Shown here piece after piece: positions 16,304-24,879 of a stretch of DNA of 64,000 nt. Origin of the DNA: Halanaeroarchaeum sp. HSR-CO (lineage in GTDB: Archaea > Halobacteriota > Halobacteria > Halobacteriales > Halobacteriaceae); assembly GCF_024972755.1 (NCBI RefSeq), contig NZ_CP087724.1:1984001-2048000 (forward strand). The letters run 5' to 3'. The notes beneath the pieces are model-generated. The model ran no database searches, was not told where the DNA came from, and was given only the letters and a program-made list of their open reading frames with translations. The position numbers were made by a program, and so were the translations under genes. Every line of letters begins with the position of its first letter. Position 1 is the first letter of the stretch.

Positions 16304-17737
16304 ATGATCACGAGCGACCGGATGGCGGCCGTGGACCGTAACGCCACGGCCCTCGGCGTCGCCCCGGAACAGTTGATGGAGTCGGCCGGCAACGCCGTCG
16401 CCCGGACGGTCCGGGAGATGGCCGCACCGGGCGAATCGGTTGCCATCGTCGCCGGACGTGGGAACAACGGTGGCGATGGGTTCGCGACGGCCCGATTTCT
16501 CTCCGGGTTCGACGTCGCGGTACACCTGTTGGGCCGGCCCACAGGAATCGCGAGCGAGGTCTCGCGGGCCAACTGGGACGCCCTCCAGACCGCCGAGATA
16601 CCGACACGGCGAGTGCGCGATTCGACAGCGCTTGACCTCGGGTCGCCGGACGTCGTCGTCGACGCGGTCCTGGGCACCGGCGTCACGGGTGCACCGCGAG
16701 AACCCGAACGGAGCGTCATCGAAGCAATCAACGAGAGTGGTGCCAGCATCGTCTCGATCGACGTGCCCTCGGGCATGGACGCCGACAGCGGCGAGGTTCG
16801 AGATATCGCCGTCGAGGCCGATCGGGTGGTCACGTTCCACGACCTGAAGCCGGGACTCGAGGGACGGGAGGGCGTGACCGTCGCCGACATCGGCATCCCC
16901 GACGCCGCGGAGCGATTCGTGGGCCCCGGCGATCGATTCGCCCTCGAACGGCCCCGGGACAGCCACAAGGGTGATTTCGGCCGGGTGCTGGTCGTCGGCG
17001 GTGGTCCGTACACCGGGGCACCGGCACTGGCCGGACAGGCGGCCCTCCGTGCCGGCGCCGACCTCGCGTACGTCACGGCGCCCGAACCAGTGGCCGACGA
17101 GATACAGGGGTACAGCGAGGACCTCATCGTCGAGCCTATCGTCGGCACTCGACTCGTCCCCCAGCACGTCGACGACCTGCTCGAACGTGCCGCGGGACGG
17201 GACGTCGTCGTTCTCGGTCCGGGGCTGGGCGACGCGAGCGACACGGTGCGCGCCGTCGGGGAGTTCCTCGAACGATACGACGGCCGGGCGGTCGTCGACG
17301 CCGACGCCCTCTCGGCGGTCCCGGACGTTGAAACGAACGCCACACTCGTCTGTACGCCACACCAGGGAGAACTCGCAGAGATGGGAGGGCCGACGGCGGA
17401 CGACTGGGAGACGCGCGCCGACCTCGTCGAGGAGTATGCCGCCGACCTCGGCCGCACGCTCCTCGTGAAGGGGGCGTACGACGTCGTCTCCGACGGCGAG
17501 ACGACGCGAGTCAACCGCACCGGCAATCCGGGGATGACGGTCGGTGGGACGGGGGACGTACTCGCTGGGGCGACCGCGGCGCTGCTGGCCAAGCTATCCC
17601 CCGTCGAGGCAGCCTCGCTCGGCGCCTTCGCGAACGGGACCGCGGGCGACGCCGTCGTCGAGGAGACCGGATTCGGTCTGCTCGCCTCCGACCTGCTGGC
17701 GGAACTCCCACGGGCCCTCTGGGGTGATCGCCGATGA
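16304..17737 (+). CDS. nnr: Bifunctional NAD(P)HX epimerase/dehydratase
   Basis: This 477-residue enzyme repairs hydrated NAD(P)H. The N-terminal YjeF_N domain (about 1-205) epimerises the R and S forms and has GRGNNGGDGFATARFL and VSIDVPSGMDADSG. The C-terminal ribokinase-like domain (about 215-477) dehydrates S-NAD(P)HX using ADP or ATP and shows HKGDFGRVLVVGGG, DADALSA, TPHQGELA and NPGMTVGGTGDVLAGATAAL. The last four bases overlap moaC (ATGA), so the two are translationally coupled. Confidence 0.94.
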   Translation: MITSDRMAAVDRNATALGVAPEQLMESAGNAVARTVREMAAPGESVAIVAGRGNNGGDGFATARFLSGFDVAVHLLGRPTGIASEVSRANWDALQTAEIPTRRVRDSTALDLGSPDVVVDAVLGTGVTGAPREPERSVIEAINESGASIVSIDVPSGMDADSGEVRDIAVEADRVVTFHDLKPGLEGREGVTVADIGIPDAAERFVGPGDRFALERPRDSHKGDFGRVLVVGGGPYTGAPALAGQAALRAGADLAYVTAPEPVADEIQGYSEDLIVEPIVGTRLVPQHVDDLLERAAGRDVVVLGPGLGDASDTVRAVGEFLERYDGRAVVDADALSAVPDVETNATLVCTPHQGELAEMGGPTADDWETRADLVEEYAADLGRTLLVKGAYDVVSDGETTRVNRTGNPGMTVGGTGDVLAGATAALLAKLSPVEAASLGAFANGTAGDAVVEETGFGLLASDLLAELPRALWGDRR

Positions 17738-18216
17738 GCGACGACGAGTTGACACACACGACCGAGAGCGGCGAGGCACAGATGGTGGACGTCGGCGAAA
17801 AACCGGATACCGCACGCAGAGCGGTCGCGGCCGGGGAGATCCACCTTACCGACTCGACGCTCGACGCCATCCGCAACGACGAGATCGGCAAGGGGAACGT
17901 GCTGGCGACCGCCCGTGTCGGCGCGATCCAGGCGGTCAAACACACGTGGGAGACGGTCCCGATGTGCCATCAGATCCCCATCACGAACGTGGAGACGGAA
18001 TTCGCCGTCCGCGAGGACCGTGTCACCCTCGAGGTCGCCGTCGAGACGACCGGCAAGACCGGCTGCGAGATGGAGGCATTGCAGGGCGTGACGACCGGAC
18101 TGGGGGTCGTCTGGGACATGGTCAAGGCGGCAGAGAAAGACGAGGACGGGCAGTATCCCGACACGGCGATCGAGAACGTGCGCGTCCTCGAAAAGGAAAA
18201 ACGGCGGCGAGACTGA
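17734..18216 (+). CDS. moaC: Cyclic pyranopterin monophosphate synthase MoaC
   Basis: This 160-residue enzyme converts 3',8-cyclo-dihydro-GTP to cyclic pyranopterin monophosphate in molybdenum cofactor synthesis. Signatures are ARVGAIQAVKHTWETVPMCHQIPI with the CH pair, KTGCEMEALQGVTTGLGVVWDM and the catalytic KAAEKDEDGQYPDT region near the C-terminus. It is coupled to nnr and convergent with hflX, whose stop begins at the next base. Confidence 0.94.
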   Translation: MSDDELTHTTESGEAQMVDVGEKPDTARRAVAAGEIHLTDSTLDAIRNDEIGKGNVLATARVGAIQAVKHTWETVPMCHQIPITNVETEFAVREDRVTLEVAVETTGKTGCEMEALQGVTTGLGVVWDMVKAAEKDEDGQYPDTAIENVRVLEKEKRRRD

Positions 18217-19527
18217 TCAGGCGCGGACGATCTCGCTGGCCTTCGAACGGGATTTCTCGACGATGGTCGGTCGCGCCTCGAAGTCGATGACGACTTCCTC
18301 GTCACCGTATTCGACGTCCTCGACGTGCGCGTGATCGTGGACCCAGGAGACCACGCTCATCGTCTCCTCGGTCATCGGCAGGACGAGGCGTTCACGTTGC
18401 CGGTCCGGGAGTTCCGCGTCGATGCGCTCGCGGAGGGCGTCGAGGTTCTCCCCCTCGCTGGCACTGATCGCGACGGGGTCCGGTGCGAGGGCCGCGAGCG
18501 CGTCCCGTTTCTCCGCGAGTTCGGCGTCGTCCACCTGATCGATCTTGTTCAGGACGGTGACGATCGGGGCCTCGTTGCGCTCGTAGAGGGTATCGTGGCT
18601 CGTCACCAGTTTCTCGCGGATGTCGTCGATGGGTTCCGCGGCGTCGACGACGAGCAGGACCAGGTCGGCGTGATAGACCGAGGAGAGCGTCGACTTGAAC
18701 GATTCTACGAGCCAGTGCGGGAGGTCGCTGATGAACCCGACGGTGTCCGTCAACAGCACCTGGCGTCGCTCTAGCTCCAGCCGACGGGTCGTCGTCCCCA
18801 GCGTCGTGAACAACTTGTCCGCCTGCTCCGCCGTGGGATCGAGGTCGGGGTGGAGGTCCTCGTTCTCACCGACCTCCAGGTCCGCCGCCAGCGCCTGCAT
18901 CAGCGTGGATTTCCCCGCGTTCGTATACCCAGCGAGGGCGACCAGGTCGAATCCGGACCGGCGGCGCTCCGCCCGTCGTTCGTCCTCGGTCTTCTCGATG
19001 CGGTCGAGTTCGTCGCGGATGCGACTGATCCGGGCTTTGATGTCCTGTTCCCGACTCTCGTCGTACTCCCCCAACCCCATGAATCCCGGCCGCTCGTCGC
19101 GTTTGGCCAGGCTCACCTTCGCCTCCGCCCGTGGTAGTTCGTAGCGAAGTTCGGCGAGTTCGACCTGCAACTGGGCCTTGCGGGTCTGTGCCCGCTGTCC
19201 GAATATCTCGAGGATGAGGGTGAACCGGTCCAGGAGTTCAACGCCGTCCGGTAATCTCGTCCCCAGGTTGTACGTCTGATAGGGACCGAGACGATTGTCG
19301 AAGACGACCGTTCCGGCGCCGATTCGGGAGACGACGCTCGCGAGTTCCTCGACTTTCCCCTCCCCGATCTGGAGAGCCGGGTCTGCCGATCGCGTCTGTG
19401 TGAGGACGTCCACGACCGCGTAGCCGGCGGCCTCGGCGAGACCGCTAATCTCGGTCGTCTCCGCCGTTCCCTCGTCGACGCGCTTTACCACCACGGCCCG
19501 ATCCGGGGATAGCTGTGCTCCGGTCAC
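18217..19527 (-). CDS. hflX: Ribosome-associated GTPase HflX
   Basis: This GTPase of about 436 residues has an N-terminal HflX domain (to about residue 175) with the GEGKVEELASVV and VVFDNRLGPYQTYNLG patterns, a coiled linker, and a G domain with G1 GYTNAGKST, G3 DTVGF, G4 NKID. HflX binds 50S subunits and splits stalled ribosomes in bacteria. The GTG at 19527 (VTGAQLSPDR) is chosen because it lies 29 bases after a TATA-like CTTAAG; an in-frame GTG at 19554 would overlap that box. Confidence 0.9.
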   Translation of the reverse strand: MTGAQLSPDRAVVVKRVDEGTAETTEISGLAEAAGYAVVDVLTQTRSADPALQIGEGKVEELASVVSRIGAGTVVFDNRLGPYQTYNLGTRLPDGVELLDRFTLILEIFGQRAQTRKAQLQVELAELRYELPRAEAKVSLAKRDERPGFMGLGEYDESREQDIKARISRIRDELDRIEKTEDERRAERRRSGFDLVALAGYTNAGKSTLMQALAADLEVGENEDLHPDLDPTAEQADKLFTTLGTTTRRLELERRQVLLTDTVGFISDLPHWLVESFKSTLSSVYHADLVLLVVDAAEPIDDIREKLVTSHDTLYERNEAPIVTVLNKIDQVDDAELAEKRDALAALAPDPVAISASEGENLDALRERIDAELPDRQRERLVLPMTEETMSVVSWVHDHAHVEDVEYGDEEVVIDFEARPTIVEKSRSKASEIVRA

Positions 19528-19553
19528 TCGACCGAAGATACGTGACGAGCGCA

Positions 19554-19559
19554 CTTAAG
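19554..19559 (-). promoter_or_regulatory. TATA-like box that sets the hflX start
   Basis: CTTAAG on the minus strand is centred about 29 bases before the GTG at 19527 and would itself be transcribed if the GTG at 19554 were used, so it argues for the shorter protein. Confidence 0.45.
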
Positions 19560-19608
19560 CCTCCGGCGGGCAGAAGAACCTTGGTCTCGCACAACAGAGT
19601 GGGTGCTA

Positions 19609-19929
19609 ATGGCTCTCGACGTCAACCTCAGTTCGATCGGACTGGAACTCGGCACCGGTGCCGTCATCGGGTTCATCATCGGATATGCGTTCAAGATGGT
19701 GGCGAAGATCGTGGCCGTCATCGTCGGCCTCGAACTCGCGCTGTTCAGCTTCCTCGAATCCCGCGGCATCCTCGTCGTCAAATGGGATCGACTTTCCGGT
19801 GGCCTCATCGAGGCGACCGACGTCGCCACGGCGAGCCAACCGCCCTCCTGGATGACGTCGATCATCTCGACGCTCTCCGTCGGTGCCGGGTTCACCGGTG
19901 GCTTCCTCGTCGGCTTCAAGAAGGGGTAA
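19609..19929 (+). CDS. FUN14-family small membrane protein
   Basis: The 106 residues begin with an amphipathic stretch, then GTGAVIGFIIGYAFKMVAKIVAVIVGLELALFSFLESRGIL, a FUN14-like double helix rich in small residues. A second hydrophobic segment closes the protein (SVGAGFTGGFLVGFKKG). The archaeal function is unknown; eukaryotic FUNDC1 acts in mitophagy, which is no guide here. It is divergent from hflX. Confidence 0.8.
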   Translation: MALDVNLSSIGLELGTGAVIGFIIGYAFKMVAKIVAVIVGLELALFSFLESRGILVVKWDRLSGGLIEATDVATASQPPSWMTSIISTLSVGAGFTGGFLVGFKKG

Positions 19930-19954
19930 TCCGCCGCTCCGGCCGTTCGACCGG

Positions 19955-20680
19955 TCACCGAGTGCTGATTTCGTCCTTGTCCTTGATGATGCGCGTCTCG
20001 GCCTGACCGCTCGTAATGTCGTTCACCTTGTCGTAGAAGTCGTTTTGCATCCCCGCGGGGAAGGTCAACACGCCCACCCAGGAGCCGTCGGGTTGCCACT
20101 CCTCCCGTTCGAGGTCACCGTACCCACGTATCTGGGCCTGCGCACTCCCCGCGTAGTCGGCGGGGATCTGTACCGCGACGGTCACCTCGTCGAACCGGAT
20201 CGGGATGACCGGCCGGAGCGCGTCGAGCGCCTCGTCGACCTGCGTCTCGACGGGTTGCATCGGATCGATGTCGAAGCCGGCCTCCTCGAGAGCCGCCTCG
20301 ATCCTGTCGGGCGGGTGCGGGGCGTCGTCCATCTGCGGGTTGACCGCGTTGCGCGCGATCTTGTTGACGAGTTGTCTGTGCTTCTGTTCTTCCATCTCCC
20401 GGCGCTGTTCGGCCGTGATCTGGATCTCGCCGCGCTCGACGACCGCGGGGATGATCTCGAGGGGATCGGTCGTCCCGAAGACCTCCTCTAAGTCCTCCTC
20501 GGCTGGGCGGTCGCCCCGGGATGCGTTCTCGAACACGTCGCGAGCCGCGATGACGTCCTCCAGTTCGCCATCGAACTCGCCGCGCTTCATGGCGAGTGCG
20601 GCGTCCGGGTCCACCAGCACCTCGAATCGCGCACCGTGTGATTCGAGACGCGCAGTGACCGCGTCGTCCAGTGAAATCAT
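19955..20680 (-). CDS. sdo1: SBDS/Sdo1-family ribosome maturation protein
   Basis: This 241-residue archaeal homologue of the Shwachman-Bodian-Diamond protein starts MISLDDAVTARLESHGARFEVLVDPDAAL. GEIQITAEQRREMEEQKHRQLVNKIARNAVNPQ lies near residue 120 and matches the conserved family stretch, with PHPPDRIEAALEEAGFDIDP after it. SBDS helps release eIF6 from the large ribosomal subunit in eukaryotes. It is the last gene of a minus-strand series with psmA, rnp2 and rnp3, as in many archaea. Confidence 0.93.
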   Translation of the reverse strand: MISLDDAVTARLESHGARFEVLVDPDAALAMKRGEFDGELEDVIAARDVFENASRGDRPAEEDLEEVFGTTDPLEIIPAVVERGEIQITAEQRREMEEQKHRQLVNKIARNAVNPQMDDAPHPPDRIEAALEEAGFDIDPMQPVETQVDEALDALRPVIPIRFDEVTVAVQIPADYAGSAQAQIRGYGDLEREEWQPDGSWVGVLTFPAGMQNDFYDKVNDITSGQAETRIIKDKDEISTR

Positions 20681-20766
20681 ACCACACGATTGGGGCGCCA
20701 ACGGATAAAAATGTAGTTGATGGGTTGGACGCCACTGCGACAGAGAAACTGCCGGGCGAATCCGAC

Positions 20767-21510
20767 TCAGTCCTCGTCTTCGGCGAGCAGATCGTTGTCG
20801 ACGAGGTACTCCTCGACTTCCTCGTCGGTCAACTGGATATACTGGCCCGACTCGGCGTCGATGGTGGCCGCGCCGAGTCCCTTCGGCGACAGCCCCTCCT
20901 CGTGGACCGACGCGAGTGCCCGAAGCGACAGGTCGACGGCCTCGTCGATGGTCTGTTCCTCGTCGTAGTGCTCCTCGAGATACGACTGGATGTCGCCCCG
21001 TTCCGACCCGATGGCGATGGCTTTCCACTCGTAGGGCGTGCCACTCGGGTCCGTCTCGAACAGCCGTGGTTCGCCGTCCTCCAGGCCGCCGATCAACAGC
21101 GCCACGCCGAACGGCCTGGCCCCGCCGACCTGGGTGTACTGCTGGATGTGGTCGGTGATATCCTTCGTCAGTGCCTCGACGCCGATGGGCTCTTCGTACC
21201 GCAGACGGTTCACCTGCGCGTCTCGGCGGGCGAAGTCGATCAGTTGGCGAGCGTCGGCGACGTGCCCCGCGCTCGCGACGCCGACGTGGTCGTCTGCCTT
21301 GTGCAACTTCTCGACGGAGGACTGTTCCATCAGCGGCGAACGGATGCGCTTGTCGACGAGCAGCGCGACCCCGTCGGCGGCCCGAACGCCGATGGAGGCC
21401 GTCCCGCGCTTGACGGCCTCGCGGGCGTATTCGACCTGATAGAGGCGTCCGTCCGGGGAGAAGATCGTGATGCCGCGATCGTACGCCTGTTGTTTGGCTT
21501 GACCCTGCAT
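20767..21510 (-). CDS. psmA: Proteasome alpha subunit
   Basis: This 247-residue subunit forms the outer rings of the 20S proteasome and the gate. The N-terminal signature AYDRGITIFSPDGRLYQVEYAREAVKRGTASIGVRA matches the alpha-type pattern, without the catalytic N-terminal Thr of beta subunits (the full motif is read in parts). The acidic C-terminus (YLVDNDLLAEDED) lacks the usual chaperone-binding pattern. It lies four bases after rnp2 and 86 bases before the SBDS gene. Confidence 0.95.
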   Translation of the reverse strand: MQGQAKQQAYDRGITIFSPDGRLYQVEYAREAVKRGTASIGVRAADGVALLVDKRIRSPLMEQSSVEKLHKADDHVGVASAGHVADARQLIDFARRDAQVNRLRYEEPIGVEALTKDITDHIQQYTQVGGARPFGVALLIGGLEDGEPRLFETDPSGTPYEWKAIAIGSERGDIQSYLEEHYDEEQTIDEAVDLSLRALASVHEEGLSPKGLGAATIDAESGQYIQLTDEEVEEYLVDNDLLAEDED

Positions 21511-21514
21511 TGTA

Positions 21515-21994
21515 TCACGTGATATCGATTCGTGTCGCGCCCACGAACGCCCCGTCGATGTCGACGTCCACCCGATCGTCTCGGACGACGGCCCGGCGTG
21601 AGTCGTTCCTGAACACGACCGATTCCTGTCCCGTTCCTTCCCTCGGACCGCCTAAATACTTTTCTTCACCAGCACGGACCGTGCCGCTTACCCCGCGGAC
21701 GGTCACCCGTATCGGATCGTCGTAGACGCTATCGACACAGGCCAGGGCGGCCCGCGCGAGGGCCACGTTGCCACGACGCGTCCTGAGGAGCGCCCGGCCG
21801 TCGCCACCGGAGAACGCGAAGTTCACGACCCGCAGATCGGCCTCGACGCTCCCGACGTCCCCGACGAGATTCTGGGCGGCGAACCAGAGACTGCGCTGGA
21901 ACGCATCCTCGTCGACGGAGGCGTCCGGCCAGGTCTCGAGTTCGACGGCGAGATATCGCCAGCGCTGGCGGAGATGTTTCGGGAGATGTCTCAT
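21515..21994 (-). CDS. rnp2: RNase P protein component 2 (Rpp14/Pop5)
   Basis: This 159-residue protein fits Rpp14/Pop5: RHLPKHLRQRWRYLAVELETWPDA at the start, then FQRSLWFAAQNLVGDVGSVEADLRVV and the GGDGRALLRTRRGNVALARAALACV ferredoxin-like RNA-binding region. The C-terminal 50 residues are more variable and include VRGVSGTVRAGEEKYLG. It helps tRNA 5'-end maturation together with Rpp30, encoded just upstream. The stop is four bases before psmA. Confidence 0.9.
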   Translation of the reverse strand: MRHLPKHLRQRWRYLAVELETWPDASVDEDAFQRSLWFAAQNLVGDVGSVEADLRVVNFAFSGGDGRALLRTRRGNVALARAALACVDSVYDDPIRVTVRGVSGTVRAGEEKYLGGPREGTGQESVVFRNDSRRAVVRDDRVDVDIDGAFVGATRIDIT

Positions 21995-22054
21995 CGACCT
22001 ACGTTCAGTGCGGAGGTACAAGGACGTTTGGAGAGCGGTTGCCCCGAACGAGGA

Positions 22055-22477
22055 TCAGGACTCACACGGGACGGCGTCGTCGCCGTCGTACTGTGCCCAG
22101 AGGTTGCAGTAATCGCAGGGGTGGATCTTTCCCTGAACGACGACGCAGGCACCGAACCCGTCGCCGTTCTGGTCGGGAACGTACAGGCTACAGTTCCCGC
22201 AGTACTGATCCCCCGACGGTTCGTGGGCGTATCCAACGTCGTCTTTTGCCTGGTCGGGTTCGTCCGGGCGGGATTGCCCCCCGAGTGACTCGGCGTTGAC
22301 CTCCGAATCCGGCACCGTGGCGTCGTCGGGATGGGGAACTTCGTGGGTAGGACCGTCGTCTCCGCCATCGCCACCGTCGCCGCCATCTCCACCGCACCCT
22401 GCGAGTGCCGTCACCGCGGCCACACCCGCGTATTTGAGATACGTTCGTCGATCTGAAAGGGCTCTGTCTGTGGACAT
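22055..22477 (-). CDS. High-potential iron-sulfur protein (HiPIP) with Tat/lipobox leader
   Basis: The 140-residue protein starts with a twin-arginine leader (SDRRTYLKYAGVAAVTALAGC) whose LAGC may serve as lipobox, so it is probably exported folded and lipid-anchored. A Gly-Asp-rich linker follows (about residues 28-45). The C-terminal 60 residues hold five Cys (YCGNCSLY, GACVVVQ, HPCDYC), resembling the HiPIP [4Fe-4S] pattern, although spacing is not textbook. HiPIPs carry electrons to terminal oxidases or nitric oxide reductases. It interrupts the RNase P/proteasome series and has its own TATA-like box (ACTTATTG near 22505-22512). Confidence 0.72.
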   Translation of the reverse strand: MSTDRALSDRRTYLKYAGVAAVTALAGCGGDGGDGGDGGDDGPTHEVPHPDDATVPDSEVNAESLGGQSRPDEPDQAKDDVGYAHEPSGDQYCGNCSLYVPDQNGDGFGACVVVQGKIHPCDYCNLWAQYDGDDAVPCES

Positions 22478-22548
22478 GTAAACTCACATACAATCGGCCG
22501 AGCAATAAGTGTTTGTGGCGGATATGGTCGGTTCACTCCGACGCCGTT

Positions 22549-23247
22549 TCACCGTTCGTATCGTCCCCGACGGACGCCCTCGGCGACGTACTCCTCGGAC
22601 AGTCGCTCCCGATTTGTCGTGGCGATGTCCCCCCACGCCTCGAGGCCCGAGCGGATCTGGTCCTCGTCGAATCCTAACTGCTGTCCGAGCGCCAGAAGTT
22701 CGCGGGGACCCCGGACCTGGAGATGTGTCTCGGGGCCACCACTCACCACGAATGGGGCGTCGAAGTGGTCGAGCAGTTCTCTGAGTTTGCGCAGACCGCG
22801 GAGCGCCTGCACCCGTGGCCCGCCGGACGTTCGGAGGACGGGGCCCAGATTTACCTCGATATGGACGTCGTTCCGGGCTGCCGCCTTCACGATAACGTGG
22901 TTGACGTCGCCGTCGCCCCGCAGCGGATCGCGGAGGACGTCGATGGCCGGTGTCTCGACGGCGTACCGGTTCATCGTCGGCGTGCCGCCCCGGAGCATAA
23001 GGACCGTCGTCTTCCGGCGTCGGTCCGCGATCACGCCACTGGCGACCCCTTTCTCAGTCGTCCTCACCTCGAATCCATCGACGACGTCGATACCGTAAGC
23101 CGCCCGGAGACGGTCCGCGTCGAACGGCGCCGGGTCGTCGTATCGATCGGCGACGACGATCCCATCGAACCCTGCATCTGCGGCCGTCGCCGCGAACCGG
23201 GCGGTGGTGGTTCGTCCCTCGGCCTCGACGCGGACCGCCTCGTACAT
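22549..23247 (-). CDS. rnp3: RNase P protein component 3 (Rpp30)
   Basis: The 232-residue TIM-barrel protein belongs to the Rpp30/PHP-like family. It starts MYEAVRVEAEGRTTTARFAATAADAGFDGIVVADR, and HVIVKAAARNDVHIEVNLGPVLRTSGGPRVQALRGLRKLRELLDHFDAPFVVSGG (read in parts) matches the conserved core. Rpp30 supports RNase P RNA in 5' maturation of tRNA. The start at 23247 is the ATG of MYEAV; five further codons upstream are possible. Confidence 0.9.
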   Translation of the reverse strand: MYEAVRVEAEGRTTTARFAATAADAGFDGIVVADRYDDPAPFDADRLRAAYGIDVVDGFEVRTTEKGVASGVIADRRRKTTVLMLRGGTPTMNRYAVETPAIDVLRDPLRGDGDVNHVIVKAAARNDVHIEVNLGPVLRTSGGPRVQALRGLRKLRELLDHFDAPFVVSGGPETHLQVRGPRELLALGQQLGFDEDQIRSGLEAWGDIATTNRERLSEEYVAEGVRRGRYER

Positions 23248-23298
23248 GCATTTTCGTTCCATCGACGAGAAGAAAAACCGTCCGGTGCCCTCGCCGGT

Positions 23299-23712
23299 TC
23301 AGAGCGCTTCGCGGACGTTCTCGAGTGCGGCCTCACGGGTGGCCGGATACGCCTCGACCTTCCCGCGGAGCGCAATACCCGCTCCCAGGGCGAGGGCGCC
23401 CTGCGCTGCGGCCTGTTTGTCGAGGTGGACGAACAGGGAGTTGTTATCGTCGAGACGATCGTCGAGTTCCGCGCTGACCTCGTCCAGAACGCCGGCCTCG
23501 CCCAACGCATCGAGTACGTGGCGCATCTCGTCCGCGCGCTCGACCCGGGCCGAGAGAACCACTATCGTGTCCCCGATGTGGCCCTCCGATTCCATCCGCT
23601 CGATCGGAACGTCCTCGGGAAGGAGGGTCCGCAGGGCGGACTCGACGCGGTCCTCCGACTCCGTTCCGTAACAGAAGGTGCGGAGGTCGAGGTAGTGAAA
23701 GGGAACGCTCAT
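23299..23712 (-). CDS. RNA-binding protein of the exosome-linked DUF54 family
   Basis: The 137 residues start MSVPFHYLDLRTFCYGTESEDRVESALRTLL and continue HIGDTIVVLSARVERADEMRHVLDALG and DDNNSLFVHLDKQAAAQGALALG, the pattern of archaeal RNA-binding proteins encoded next to rnp3 and exosome subunits (DUF54). It probably binds structured RNA during processing. It is the first gene of the minus-strand run ending with the SBDS homologue. Confidence 0.85.
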   Translation of the reverse strand: MSVPFHYLDLRTFCYGTESEDRVESALRTLLPEDVPIERMESEGHIGDTIVVLSARVERADEMRHVLDALGEAGVLDEVSAELDDRLDDNNSLFVHLDKQAAAQGALALGAGIALRGKVEAYPATREAALENVREAL

Positions 23713-23752
23713 TGGCGCCAGATACGCGGTGGGTTCTGAAAAGTCGTGCCGT

Positions 23753-23947
23753 CTATTCCTCGTCGTCTTCGGGGGCCAGTTCGACGTTATCCTCTGGAAC
23801 GCCCTGTTCCTGGCCGTCCTCGAACTCGATGGTGTAGTTGGCGTCGCCGAACATCGTCTCGACCACCTGGGTCACCGTCCCGACCTGTCCATCGTACTCG
23901 CTGTGTTTATCGGAGAGAACGACGCGGTCGTCTTCTTCGAAGCTCAT
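23753..23947 (-). CDS. Small acidic SH3/KOW-like protein (DUF1918-like)
   Basis: This 64-residue protein reads like an SH3-type barrel: EEDDRVVLSDKHSEYDGQVGTVTQVVETMFGDANYTIEFEDGQEQGVPEDNVELAPEDD (given here by its parts), with a GQVGTV turn resembling KOW motifs and an acidic tail. It may bind nucleic acid or protein. I recall similar short haloarchaeal proteins annotated as DUF1918-like, but am not certain of that number. Confidence 0.6.
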   Translation of the reverse strand: MSFEEDDRVVLSDKHSEYDGQVGTVTQVVETMFGDANYTIEFEDGQEQGVPEDNVELAPEDDEE

Positions 23948-24014
23948 ACCCCCGATTACTCGGTGGGTCGGTGAAAAACGAACCGGTCTGCCCCGGTACA
24001 GACGGGAACATCGG

Positions 24015-24845
24015 CTACTCGCCCGGCTCGCCGAACGTCTTTCCGTCTCGCGTCTCGGCGTCGAGGCGTCTGATGGCCGCACTCGCGTTGTTCCCGTCGT
24101 ACCCGAAGTAGACGTCTGAGGCGTACGCGTCCGCGACACGGGCCGCGCTGACGAGGTTGTCGACCGGAACGTCTGCGGCGAGCAGTTCGATGGAGAAGGG
24201 GACGTCGAGTTCGTCTTCGAACCCCTTGGCGAGAGCCTCGAGCCAGTACGTCGTCCCGTACTCGGTGTCGTACAGGGTCACGACGTACTCGTCGACGTAT
24301 TCGTCGAGCGCGTCCAGGTCGACGCCGTTCCGTCGATAGAGATGGCCCGGATAGGGGTCGGGGTAGAGCGTGAAATACGTCTTACCGGGGATGTGCTCGT
24401 CGGCCGTCGCGACGAAGTCGGTCACCTGGGCCGCTCGCCACTCCCACCAGTCCTCGTCGCTCTCGGCGAACCCGGTCTCGCAGCGCTCGCAGTGGCAGTA
24501 CTCCTCGCGGGGGAACCCGACGTCGTCGAGGCGGACGTCGGGGCTGACGTCGGCGGCCGACGCGACGAGGTCGTAGAGGCGCTCTTTGTACTCCTCGACG
24601 GACGGACAGACGTACGCCCAGTCGAAGTAAGGGCGGTCGGTCGTCGCTCGATTCCCCGCATCGTCGACGGCCAAAAGCGAGGGATCGTTCCGGCCCACGT
24701 CGTTGTCCCCGAACGCGGAGATCATGTTCACCGCGTTCGGTTGCGGGTCGGTGTGCCGGCCGGTGACGTCCTTGACCTCGTAGAACGCCCGGTCGAACTC
24801 CGGCCAGTCGAGTTCCTCGGCCTCTCGCGTGACGACGCCGAACAT
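24015..24845 (-). CDS. Conserved haloarchaeal protein, possible glycosidase-like TIM barrel
   Basis: The 276-residue protein has no signal peptide. It contains WAYVCPSVEEYKERLYDLV, LDDVGFPREEYCHCERCETGF (an HCxxC zinc-knuckle-like pair near residue 118), then KTYFTLYPDPYPGHLYRR and EYVVTLYDTEYGTTYWLEALA. Alternating strands and helices with acidic residues at strand ends suggest a TIM barrel like uncharacterised glycoside-hydrolase-related proteins. No catalytic residue can be proven. I do not recognise a named family. It stands alone, 109 bases after an upstream gene on the same strand. Confidence 0.5.
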   Translation of the reverse strand: MFGVVTREAEELDWPEFDRAFYEVKDVTGRHTDPQPNAVNMISAFGDNDVGRNDPSLLAVDDAGNRATTDRPYFDWAYVCPSVEEYKERLYDLVASAADVSPDVRLDDVGFPREEYCHCERCETGFAESDEDWWEWRAAQVTDFVATADEHIPGKTYFTLYPDPYPGHLYRRNGVDLDALDEYVDEYVVTLYDTEYGTTYWLEALAKGFEDELDVPFSIELLAADVPVDNLVSAARVADAYASDVYFGYDGNNASAAIRRLDAETRDGKTFGEPGE

Positions 24846-24879
24846 ACCCGACCTCAGGGTGGGTCGGCAAAAAGGATGC

